Assembly (NCBI GenBank): GCA_900758315.1
Contig: CAAERF010000397.1
Span: forward strand, 1-17,379
Origin: an uncultured Oscillospiraceae bacterium
GTDB taxonomy: Bacteria; Bacillota; Clostridia; Oscillospirales; Oscillospiraceae
DNA length: 17,379 nt
Direction: 5' to 3'
Below the pieces are notes generated by a model that was not told the origin of the DNA, ran no database searches, and saw only the letters and a list, made by a program, of their open reading frames with translations. Below, piece by piece: positions 8,383 to 14,648 of this stretch; the stretch's first letter is position 1; every line of letters begins with the position of its first letter. Position numbers and translations under genes: made by a program.

Positions 8383-9089
8383 AGTTTTATTCTCCGCTGA
8401 CTGCGGAATTTTTCCCAGATGAACCGGACTGGGAGGACGAATCTTACAACGAGTACGAAGGCTATCCAATGGACGGCCATGACCTGCTGCAATACGCAGA
8501 CGCTGTTGATGAGGCTGTGAAAAAGGACATTGCAGATTTCAACGGCGACCTGATGCAGTATTACCACGAGGACGATTCCGTCCGGCAAAAGGTGGTAAGT
8601 GCAGTACCGTCTGTGGAAATTCACGGTAACAAGCTGTGCGGCTGTCTGAACGTGGAACTGCGGGAGTCCTTGAACGAGGGTGAGCAGGCTGTTCTCTGCG
8701 ACTACATCTCCGGTCAGTACAGCGACGGCTGGGGTGAGGGCTTTGAACAGAGGGATATTCGTGTGGAGGAGGGCACGTTGGCTGTTCATTTCTGGCAGGA
8801 AGATGGATTCAAGATGACGCCAACTTTTGAGAAAACTCAAGAGCAGGTGCAGATGACCCAGCGCCCCAAGATGAAATTGCTTGGCGAGGACGGCAACATT
8901 TTCGCCATCATGGGTCGCGCCTCCCTGCTACTGAAAAATGCCGGGCAGAGCGACAAGGCCAAGGAAATGTGTAACCGCGTTATGTCCTGCGACAGCTACC
9001 ACAAAGCGCTCAACGTTATCTCCGAGTATGTCGAAACCGAACTGACGCCCAAAACCAGAAACAAACCGAACCGAGGTGACGCCCGATGA
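8373..9089 (+). CDS. Unrecognised two-part ICE protein (238 aa)
   Basis: I cannot name this family with confidence. The acidic N-terminal part (about 1-150) contains SGQYSDGWGEGFEQRDI, a block I associate with clostridial ICE proteins of unknown role. The C-terminal part (about 165-225, RPKMKLLGEDGNIFAIMGRAS followed by a Ser/Tyr-rich helix and ISEYVETEL) looks like a compact helical domain that may occur separately elsewhere. No signal peptide or membrane segment is visible. Two starts are possible. A TTG at 8373 has GAGGTGA six bases upstream, exactly the spacing used by the next gene; an ATG at 8379 makes a 4-base ATGA overlap with the DUF6017 stop. I prefer TTG on spacing. It is co-translated with its neighbours and presumably serves ICE maintenance. 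Confidence 0.75.
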   Translation: MEMKFYSPLTAEFFPDEPDWEDESYNEYEGYPMDGHDLLQYADAVDEAVKKDIADFNGDLMQYYHEDDSVRQKVVSAVPSVEIHGNKLCGCLNVELRESLNEGEQAVLCDYISGQYSDGWGEGFEQRDIRVEEGTLAVHFWQEDGFKMTPTFEKTQEQVQMTQRPKMKLLGEDGNIFAIMGRASLLLKNAGQSDKAKEMCNRVMSCDSYHKALNVISEYVETELTPKTRNKPNRGDAR

Positions 9090-9682
9090 GGATGAAAAAA
9101 TACGAAATCACCGACATTGCCCACCCGGACAACCCGAAACTGCACCGCATCCGGGCGCTGACCGATGTGGGTACAGATGTTCACAAAGGTGATTTGGGCG
9201 GCTTTGTCGAAACCGAGGATAATCTCGACCAAGAGGGCTTTGCATGGATTGGCAAAGATGCCATTGCCTGCGAGGATTCGTACATCGGCGGAGATGCAAT
9301 ACTTGCGGATTCCGCCGTGGCAAGGGACTCCGCCTATGTCGGAAACAACGCGGTTATCGCTGACCATGCCGTAGTGCAGGACAATGCCATTGTTTGCGGC
9401 GGATATATTTCCGGCAATAGCTGCATTTGTGGCAGCGCAATCTTAAACAGCGATGAACAAACGCGCTGTGCGCCCATGATTGGCGGCAACGCCCGTGTCT
9501 ATGGAGAACTCACCGGCAATGTAGTATGTCAGGGCGGTGCCGTGGTGCTGCCGGGTGTAAAACTTTACAATACCACGGCGGATTGCTTTGTCCTGAAAGA
9601 TGATACTGTCAGTGTTGTGCCTGCCCAAAGGCCGGAAGTCACCACATCAAAAGAAACAAAACACCACGAAAATGAACGCTAA
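9086..9682 (+). CDS. Left-handed beta-helix (hexapeptide-repeat) protein
   Basis: The 198-residue product begins with a short conserved head (YEITDIAHPDNPKLHRIRAL, then GDLGGFVETEDNL). About twelve imperfect hexapeptide turns follow (residues about 50-125: AIACEDSYIGGDAILADSA, NNAVIADHAVVQDNAIV, GGYISGNSCICGSA). This periodic small-residue pattern builds a left-handed parallel beta-helix, as in polymer-forming cytoskeletal and YdcK-like proteins common on phages and ICEs. No acyltransferase catalytic His is evident, so an enzymatic role is not supported; a structural scaffold is more likely. The ATG at 9086 overlaps the previous TGA (ATGA) and has GAGGTGA six bases upstream; an in-frame ATG at 9092 is an alternative. 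The C-terminal tail is Lys/His/Glu-rich and probably disordered. Confidence 0.8.
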   Translation: MRMKKYEITDIAHPDNPKLHRIRALTDVGTDVHKGDLGGFVETEDNLDQEGFAWIGKDAIACEDSYIGGDAILADSAVARDSAYVGNNAVIADHAVVQDNAIVCGGYISGNSCICGSAILNSDEQTRCAPMIGGNARVYGELTGNVVCQGGAVVLPGVKLYNTTADCFVLKDDTVSVVPAQRPEVTTSKETKHHENER

Positions 9683-9700
9683 AACGAAAGGAAGATGCCT

Positions 9701-10498
9701 TTGACGAACACTCCCGAAACGCTCAACATTCTCACCCCTGATTTCCGGATGCCCGAACACTGCGGCGGTGACCGCTGGTCGATCCTGCATGGGGATTCTT
9801 TGCAGATCCTCCGCCAGTTTGTGCCGAACAGCTTCGATGCCATCATCACCGACCCGCCCTATGCCAGCGGCGGCAGCAGCCAGACCACCAAGAACCGCAG
9901 CACCAACGAAAAGTACAGCAGCATGAGCAAAGAAAAGGCGCTGCCCGACTTTGACTCTGACCAGATGGATCAGCTGAGTTGGATGTTCTGGACGGCGGCA
10001 TGGCTGCAGGATGCCCGCCGCATTGCCAAGCCCGGTGCGCCCGTCTGCCTGTTCGTCGATTGGCGGCAGCTGCCCGCCATGACGCTGGCTTTGCAGTGGG
10101 CGGGCTGGACCTGGCGCGGTGTAGCCGTGTGGGATAAAGTCGCCAGCCGTCCACAGAAAGGACGCTTCCGCCAGCAGTCCGAGTACATTGTGTGGGGGTC
10201 CAACGGCAAAATGCCGCTTGAGAGAAATGTTGGGTGTCTGCCGGGCGTGTTCCGATACCCGAACCCCCAGAACCGCATCCATGTAACCGAGAAGCCCTTG
10301 CAGCTTATGCGGGATGTGGTGCAGATCTGCGAACCGGGCGGGCGCATCCTTGACCCCTTTGCCGGGGCGGGCACCACCGTGCTGGCCGCTGTGCAGGAAG
10401 GCTATGAGGCTGTCGGCATCGAAATGTCGGACGCCTACTTCCGCCGCAGCACTGAACGGCTGAAAACTGCCCTTGAATCCGAAGTGAATCAGAACTGA
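9701..10498 (+). CDS. Beta-class DNA adenine methyltransferase, orphan
   Basis: This 265-residue cytosolic enzyme transfers a methyl group from SAM to a DNA base. The motif order is that of beta-class enzymes: catalytic DPPY (motif IV, residue about 51) first, a short target-recognition region around 140-190, motif X (TEKPLQLMRDVV, about 198), then the SAM-binding DPFAGAGTT (motif I, about 218) and GIEMSDAYF. DPPY favours N6-adenine over N4-cytosine. Recognition sequence cannot be read from the protein. No restriction endonuclease is adjacent, so it is an orphan, probably protecting or marking the ICE. I prefer the TTG start at 9701 because GGAAG lies six bases upstream; the in-frame ATG at 9695 is only about two bases from that site. 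The same GAAAGGAAG-ATGCCT leader precedes the DUF4314 ATG at 12663. The stop codon lies inside the first of two palindromes. Confidence 0.9.
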   Translation: MTNTPETLNILTPDFRMPEHCGGDRWSILHGDSLQILRQFVPNSFDAIITDPPYASGGSSQTTKNRSTNEKYSSMSKEKALPDFDSDQMDQLSWMFWTAAWLQDARRIAKPGAPVCLFVDWRQLPAMTLALQWAGWTWRGVAVWDKVASRPQKGRFRQQSEYIVWGSNGKMPLERNVGCLPGVFRYPNPQNRIHVTEKPLQLMRDVVQICEPGGRILDPFAGAGTTVLAAVQEGYEAVGIEMSDAYFRRSTERLKTALESEVNQN

Positions 10499-10504
10499 TT
10501 CACT
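10483..10504. repeat. Palindrome copy 1 overlapping the methyltransferase stop codon
   Basis: Perfect 9-base arms AGTGAATCA (10483-10491) and TGATTCACT (10496-10504) flank the centre GAAC. The methyltransferase TGA (10496-10498) is the first half of the right arm. Both arms contain GANTC. It is not followed by a T-run long enough for a terminator. An operator or protein-binding site is likely by form. Confidence 0.85.
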
Positions 10505-10525
10505 ATTTTGCAAGAAAAACCGAAA

Positions 10526-10547
10526 AGTGAATCAAATCTGATTCACT
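10526..10547. repeat. Palindrome copy 2 in the gap before the 10575 gene
   Basis: Identical 9-base arms AGTGAATCA (10526-10534) and TGATTCACT (10539-10547) around a different centre, AATC. The distance between the two palindrome centres is 43 bases, close to four helical turns, so both copies present on the same face of DNA. The conserved arms and variable centre suggest selection for dimeric protein binding. Confidence 0.85.
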
Positions 10548-10574
10548 CCCGAAATTCAGAAAGGAAACACGAAA

Positions 10575-10913
10575 ATGAAACGACCTTGGGCTTTTATCTG
10601 CGCCAGCGAGGGCGCGACCTCCAAACATCTCCGCAATTATTGCCGCGAGGTGTACCTGCTGGGCTATCTGCCGGTATGCCCCAAATTGCAGGACAGCCAG
10701 TATTTGGTGCTGGAAGATGCCATGGAACGCAGCGAGTACACCGCCATTGTGAGGGATAAGCTGCTGCGCTGCCCGATGCTGGTGGTCTGCAGCCGCAATC
10801 AGGATGCGACCACCAACGCGCAGATCGGCTTGGCGCAGAAATACAACCGTATTGTCACAACCTTGGACGGTTTGAAGAAAGCCGTTTCGGAGGGCGACGA
10901 CCTTGTGTCATGA
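10575..10913 (+). CDS. Small deoxyribosyltransferase-like (DUF7768-type) Rossmann protein
   Basis: The 112-residue protein begins PWAFICASEGATS, then has a helix with Tyr/Cys (RNYCREVYLLGYLPVCPKL), a Glu/Asp-rich loop, CPMLVVCSR and TTNAQIGLAQKYNRIVTTLDGL. The order (strand with small-residue loop, helix, P-hydrophobic strand, 'hydrophobic-V-V-C', then N-A-x-I-x-x-A helix) resembles nucleoside 2-deoxyribosyltransferase-like proteins such as DUF7768, which bind nucleotides. The fold call is by pattern, so catalysis is not claimed; the expected acidic catalytic residue is not obvious. The ATG at 10575 has AAGGA nine bases upstream. The gene lies directly downstream of the twin palindromes, which may regulate it. 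It ends just before the oriT candidate. Confidence 0.6.
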   Translation: MKRPWAFICASEGATSKHLRNYCREVYLLGYLPVCPKLQDSQYLVLEDAMERSEYTAIVRDKLLRCPMLVVCSRNQDATTNAQIGLAQKYNRIVTTLDGLKKAVSEGDDLVS

Positions 10914-10990
10914 ACCGTTTTGCGGGGTGTCGTGTTTTGCTAGCATAGCGTCTGGTCGACCAGACGCACATTTTGGGGATGCCCCAAACC
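10914..10990. other. Candidate origin of transfer (oriT) upstream of mobC
   Basis: This short non-coding stretch carries a perfect 20-bp palindrome (10948-10967: GCGTCTGGTC followed by its reverse complement) and then an inverted repeat TTTGGGG-ATG-CCCCAAA (10972-10988) whose loop is the mobC start codon. A G-rich tract GCGGGGTGTCG (about 10922-10932) and a small palindrome TGCTAGCA (10938-10945) lie to the left. Inverted repeats immediately before mobC-relaxase operons are the usual setting of oriT in mobilisable elements. The nick position cannot be read from the sequence. Confidence 0.65.
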
Positions 10991-11305
10991 CCTGCCGTGC
11001 GTAAACGCAGATTTGTTGTCTCATTCCATGTCGATGAGAATGAATTATCATTCTTGAATCGGCAGGTTGCGGCCAGTAGTCTGAACCGAGAGAAATACCT
11101 GCGCACGCTCATTGCAGGCAAAGCAATCCATCCGCGCCCCTGCACGCACCATGCCGATCTGCTCCGCAAGGTGGCAGGGCTGTGCAACAATGCAAATCAG
11201 CTTGCCCACCGTGCCAACAGTACCGGAACAGCAGGGCAGGGGAGTGTAGATGAAATGACCCGGCTGACTCAAGAGGTCTGGCGGGAAGTAAAAGAAAACT
11301 GGTAA
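10979..11305 (+). CDS. mobC: MobC relaxosome accessory protein
   Basis: The 108-residue protein has an N-terminal basic ribbon-helix-helix region (VRKRRFVVSFHVDENELSFLNRQVAASSLNREKYLRTLI) and the MobC signature (LLRKVAGLCNNANQLAHRANS). MobC/NikA proteins bind the oriT inverted repeats as dimers and help the relaxase open the strands. The neighbouring relaxase gene begins 18 bases later. The start is uncertain. ATG 10979 lies in the loop of a GC-rich inverted repeat with no normal Shine-Dalgarno; a TTG at 10973 or a GTG at 10997 (giving VRKRRF) are in-frame alternatives. A start codon held in a hairpin loop would let relaxosome binding or RNA folding limit MobC synthesis; that is inference. 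Confidence 0.88.
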   Translation: MPQTPAVRKRRFVVSFHVDENELSFLNRQVAASSLNREKYLRTLIAGKAIHPRPCTHHADLLRKVAGLCNNANQLAHRANSTGTAGQGSVDEMTRLTQEVWREVKENW

Positions 11306-11315
11306 AGGAGTCGCT

Positions 11316-11360
11316 ATGAAAAATGGCTTACACATCCGTGATCCCTGTGCGCCGCCTTGA
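11316..11360 (+). CDS. Possible 14-codon leader ORF overlapping the relaxase start
   Basis: ATG 11316 opens MKNGLHIRDPCAPP and stops at 11358-11360, out of frame with the relaxase ATG at 11323. The ribosome site AAAGGAG (11304-11310) is five bases from this ATG and twelve from the relaxase ATG, so ribosomes may favour the short frame. It may only tune relaxase translation; it may equally be a chance overlap. Confidence 0.25.
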   Translation: MKNGLHIRDPCAPP

Positions 11361-12642
11361 TCGCACAGTGGACTATGTACAGAACAAAGAAAAAACAACA
11401 CCGAAATCTCTGGAAGAAGCTGTGGACTATGCGGCAAACCGTGATAAAACCGACTCGGCCTGTTTTGAAACAGGACTGGGCTGCACAACCACCAGCGCCT
11501 TTGAAGATATGCGATTGAATACGCTTCGCTGGCACAAAGAAACCGGTGTGCAGGGATACCATCTTGTTCAGAGCTTTGTGGAAGGGGAAGTAACCCCGGA
11601 ATTGGCGCACCAGATTGGCGTTGAATTTGCTGAGCAGCTACTGCATGGAAAATACCAAGCCATTGTCACGACGCACCTAAACACCAAGCATTACCACAAC
11701 CACATTGTATGGAGCGCCGTCAGCTTAGAAGATGGGAAAAAGTACCACAGCAACAGCAAAAGCTATTACACTGAGGTACGCGCCCTTTCAGACTCGCTCT
11801 GCCAAAAGTATGGGCTTTCCATCATTGAAACACCGGAATCGCTGCGAGGAAAGCGGCAATATGAAAAGTGGAGGGCTGAGGAAAACAACCAACCCACATG
11901 GCGCACTGCCATCCGGCAGGATGTGGATGAAGCAATTCAACAAAGCCTTACATGGCGGCAGTTTCTTAGTGCAATGGAACGCAAAGGGAATGAGGTCCGC
12001 ATGAGGCGCAAGTATCCCGTTTTGCGTCCACCCGGAAAAGAGCGCTTTGTTCGATTCAAAACGCTGGGCAAGCGGTATACGCCAGAAGCAATCCAGACAC
12101 GCATCCTGTATCCACGAAGCTACCGCCCTTATGTTGAAAATCCACCAACAATCAAACATGGCCGTCTGCGCAGCGGGAAGAAGCCTTGCCGCAAGCTGAC
12201 CGGGCTGCGGGCGTTGTATTATCGCTATCTATACGAATTGGGTGCGCTCCCTCGCAAGCCGCGCCGCCCCAGCTATGTCGTGCGGCAGGATGCCTACAAG
12301 TTAGACCAGCGCATCCGGCAGATGGAGTTTTTATCTAAGAACAACATTGACACGCTGGCACAGCTGGAAACCTACCGACAAGCCAAGCTGGGTGAAATTG
12401 TCCGGCTCACTGCAGAAAGAAAATCGCTGTATAAAACAAACCCGGACAGCCCACGCATCCAGCAAGTCAACACAGCCCTAAAGCAGCTTCGCCAAGAAGA
12501 ACGCCTCTGCCGTAAAATCGCAGAACACTCCCTAGAGGTGCAGCAACACCTCACCGAAGCTCGCCGTGACCGTGCTGAACAACAACAGCGCGAACAGGAA
12601 CACGAGCGTGACCGCCGCCCCAACATTGATTTGACACTATAA
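11323..12642 (+). CDS. MOBP-type relaxase / mobilisation nuclease
   Basis: This 439-residue protein nicks oriT and stays bound to the 5' end during conjugative transfer. Residues about 1-175 hold the relaxase domain: an N-terminal Tyr region (MAYTSVIPVRRLDRTVDYVQN, candidate nucleophile Tyr18), GVQGYHLVQSFVEGEVTPELAHQIG, and motif III HLNTKHYHNHIVWSAV with the three-His metal site. The middle is very basic (about 215-310, many Arg/Lys). The C-terminus (about 340-435) is a charged coiled coil ending in RDRAEQQQREQEHERDR. The length and layout match relaxases of Tn1549-like ICEs. The start MAYTSVIPV at 11323 is typical of the family although its AAAGGAG is twelve bases away. It partners MobC (upstream) and VirD4 (downstream). 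Confidence 0.93.
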   Translation: MAYTSVIPVRRLDRTVDYVQNKEKTTPKSLEEAVDYAANRDKTDSACFETGLGCTTTSAFEDMRLNTLRWHKETGVQGYHLVQSFVEGEVTPELAHQIGVEFAEQLLHGKYQAIVTTHLNTKHYHNHIVWSAVSLEDGKKYHSNSKSYYTEVRALSDSLCQKYGLSIIETPESLRGKRQYEKWRAEENNQPTWRTAIRQDVDEAIQQSLTWRQFLSAMERKGNEVRMRRKYPVLRPPGKERFVRFKTLGKRYTPEAIQTRILYPRSYRPYVENPPTIKHGRLRSGKKPCRKLTGLRALYYRYLYELGALPRKPRRPSYVVRQDAYKLDQRIRQMEFLSKNNIDTLAQLETYRQAKLGEIVRLTAERKSLYKTNPDSPRIQQVNTALKQLRQEERLCRKIAEHSLEVQQHLTEARRDRAEQQQREQEHERDRRPNIDLTL

Positions 12643-12662
12643 TCTTGAAAGGAAGGATGCCT

Positions 12663-12914
12663 ATGAAATACCCCAACAAAGACTACATCGAACACCTGCG
12701 CCGCAAGTACCCGCCCGGTACGCGGCTGCAACTTGGCTGCATGGAAGATGAGTTTCCCGTGCCACCCGGTTCTATGGGCACGGTGGAATGTATCGACGAC
12801 GCTGGGCAAATCCATGTAGATTGGGACTGCGGGCGCAGTCTTGCCCTCATCCCTGGCGTGGACTCGTTCAGCCGCTTGCCCTCGTCCAAAGAAAAGGCCG
12901 GTGATGCCAGATGA
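12663..12914 (+). CDS. DUF4314 family small protein
   Basis: The 83-residue protein contains KDYIEHLRRKYPPGTRLQL, PPGSMGTVECIDDAGQIHVDWDCGRSLALIPGVDSFSRL, the DUF4314 pattern: a single small beta-barrel-like domain with SH3-like character. These proteins are very common on Firmicutes ICEs beside relaxase and pcfB genes; no function is established. The ATG at 12663 is preceded by GAAAGGAAGGATGCCT; a TTG at 12645 would add six residues translated from the ribosome site and is rejected. The TGA overlaps the pcfB ATG by four bases (ATGA), pointing to coupled translation. Confidence 0.88.
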   Translation: MKYPNKDYIEHLRRKYPPGTRLQLGCMEDEFPVPPGSMGTVECIDDAGQIHVDWDCGRSLALIPGVDSFSRLPSSKEKAGDAR

Positions 12915-13651
12915 ATTACGGCTCTGAACCCGCAGACCAGCTCGTCCGCTACTCGCTGGAGGGTGCAGAGTTTGCCCTGCACATCTCCGGCACAGCTGCG
13001 AAAAACTTCTTTATTTTCGCACAGGCAGTGCTGCACGACAGCAAAAAGACCCACGGCAAAACGCACCTAATCCGTTTGCTGAAAGAGCAGAAGCCGCTGA
13101 AATTTTTCACGGTAGACAAAGACCGTATGCACGATTTTGCCCGCGCCGCCAAGGCGCATGGGCTGCTGTTCTGCCCCATCCGTGACAAGATGGACCCCAA
13201 TCACATTGAGATCGCCATTTTACAGGATGATGCCTCCAAGGCCAACCGCATTATCGATAAGCTGCAACTGGCTATTGTGGACACCGGCACGGCAGAACTT
13301 ATCGACACTGTGCAGCAGGAGCGTGGTGAAACCGATCCGGAAACCGAGCGCGTCCAGACCGAGGATGGTGCGGTAGATTTTGAGGTCGGCGCAGACGAGG
13401 AACAGTTCAACATGGGTTTTCCGCAGGGCTCGGAGAACGCCAGTCCGTCCGAGCCTTTCTCCGACAGCAGCAAATCTTTTGCAAACTCGCCGTCGCCGCG
13501 CGCCGATCAGCTTCGGGCCAAGGGTGAGCGCCCCAGCGTGCGCATGGAATTAAGCGACATCACCGCCTACCTGCGCCGAAAGGTCGAGCCGCCGAAAGAC
13601 CGTATGCCGAAGATGCCCGTAAAAATCAAGCGAAAGGAGAAAACACTGTAA
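12911..13651 (+). CDS. pcfB: PcfB family (DUF3801) conjugation protein
   Basis: The 246-residue protein has the PcfB/DUF3801 domain in residues about 10-130 (RYSLEGAEFALHISGTAAKNFFIFAQAVL, FTVDKDRMHDFARAAKAHGLLFCPIRDK). An acidic and Ser/Pro-rich low-complexity stretch follows (about 135-205), then a basic tail (YLRRKVEPP to the Lys-rich end). In plasmid pCF10, PcfB associates with the coupling protein PcfC and helps bring the relaxosome to the secretion channel; here the matching partner is VirD4 at the right edge. The start overlaps the DUF4314 stop (ATGA), with GGTGA upstream. The TAA is directly followed by the next ATG, so these genes form one translation unit. Family identity is strong; the partner assignment follows pCF10. 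Confidence 0.88.
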   Translation: MNYGSEPADQLVRYSLEGAEFALHISGTAAKNFFIFAQAVLHDSKKTHGKTHLIRLLKEQKPLKFFTVDKDRMHDFARAAKAHGLLFCPIRDKMDPNHIEIAILQDDASKANRIIDKLQLAIVDTGTAELIDTVQQERGETDPETERVQTEDGAVDFEVGADEEQFNMGFPQGSENASPSEPFSDSSKSFANSPSPRADQLRAKGERPSVRMELSDITAYLRRKVEPPKDRMPKMPVKIKRKEKTL

Positions 13652-14566
13652 ATGGACTTGAACAAATATCTCAACAACGCCGCACCGTCAGAACCGCAGT
13701 ATTCTAAGGAAGAATACGCTGCCATGAAGAAAACCGAGCGTGAAGCGGTTTGGGCGCAGGTGGATGCCCGCATGGGTGAGGTACTGGCAGATGCCCCGGC
13801 CTTGCAGGAATTTCTCAACTTCATGTCGCAATGCCGCAACTCGCTGCCGAACCAGCTTTTGCTCTCCGGCCAGAACGCCGACATCACGGACGCCCGCACA
13901 TTCCAGCAATGGAAGGATGCCGGAAGGCATATCCGTACCGGCGAGGAAGGTTACACGGCCATTGTGGGGCAGGTGTACGAGAATAACGGCCGAAAGGCTT
14001 CTGGGTATAATATCGGCAAGGTGTTCGACATTACACAGACGCGCGGCAGGCCTGTGCCACCGTCCGCCGAATACCAAGTGGATGAACTGGTCGCCGCGGC
14101 CATCGAGAGCAGCCCGGTGCCGATCCAAATCTCGGACAGTCTGCCGGACGGCATCCAAGCGCAGTATGTTCCCAAGAACCGCACGATTTATGTCCGCAAC
14201 GGCATGGATGCAGGCACGACGCTGTGCGCCATCGTTCGGGAGCGCGCACAGACGGATTTCCATAAGGACTATACCTACAACCGGCAAGCCTACGCCGCGC
14301 CCAGCTATTGCACCGCCTACATGGTCGCGCATCGGTATGGGCTTGACACCGCCGCTTTCAACTTTGACCGCGTGGTTGCCTTGTACGGCAATCTGGGCAA
14401 AGAACAGCAGCGGGGCTTTCTGTCGGATGTGAACACCGTTGGTGGTGGGCTGCTGCGCAGTCTGAGTCGCACGCTGGCTGTACAGACCCGCGAACTGCCC
14501 GCCGCAGAATACGCTGTTGCCGTGCCGCCTGCAAAGAAGCCTTCCCGCCAGCAGGAGCGCGGCTGA
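13652..14566 (+). CDS. ArdC-like protein with degenerate metallopeptidase region
   Basis: This 304-residue protein begins directly after the pcfB TAA, with AAAGGAG 12 bases upstream. Residues about 25-130 look like the ssDNA-binding ArdC N-domain (LQEFLNFMSQCRNSLPNQLLLSGQN, ARTFQQWKDAGRHIRTGEEGYTAI, GYNIGKVFDITQT). Residues about 140-270 correspond to the zinc-metallopeptidase-like part (AQYVPKNRTIYVRNGMD, then a helix and SYCTAYMVAHRYGLDTAAFNFD). Where an ArdC-type peptidase would show HExxH there is CAIVRERAQTDF, so the zinc site is lost and the domain is probably not a protease. ArdC proteins protect incoming single-stranded DNA from restriction during conjugation. That role is plausible here from position between pcfB and virD4 but is inferred. 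A family-wide loss of the motif is also possible. Confidence 0.75.
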   Translation: MDLNKYLNNAAPSEPQYSKEEYAAMKKTEREAVWAQVDARMGEVLADAPALQEFLNFMSQCRNSLPNQLLLSGQNADITDARTFQQWKDAGRHIRTGEEGYTAIVGQVYENNGRKASGYNIGKVFDITQTRGRPVPPSAEYQVDELVAAAIESSPVPIQISDSLPDGIQAQYVPKNRTIYVRNGMDAGTTLCAIVRERAQTDFHKDYTYNRQAYAAPSYCTAYMVAHRYGLDTAAFNFDRVVALYGNLGKEQQRGFLSDVNTVGGGLLRSLSRTLAVQTRELPAAEYAVAVPPAKKPSRQQERG

Positions 14567-14613
14567 TTGTTTTCCGTTTGTTTTCAAATGACGGATAGCT
14601 ATTGCGGCGGTTC

Positions 14614-14636
14614 TATGATATGCTGTGAGCAAAGGA
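14614..14636 (+). promoter_or_regulatory. Possible extended -10 promoter and ribosome site before the 14649 gene
   Basis: The 82-base gap contains TGATATGCT (14616-14624), which fits an extended -10 (TG-n-TATGCT), and TATGAT (14614-14619) overlapping it. No good -35 sits 16-18 bases upstream. AAAGGATGGTG (14631-14641) gives a ribosome site. It is the longest gap on the right side, so an internal promoter here is reasonable but weakly supported. Confidence 0.3.
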
Positions 14637-14648
14637 TGGTGAAAAACA

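Noticed and set aside
10508..10759. 83-codon + strand ORF overlapping the 10575 gene
   Set aside because: It covers the second palindrome and then runs out of frame with the better-supported 10575 gene, which has a proper ribosome site and a protein-like sequence.
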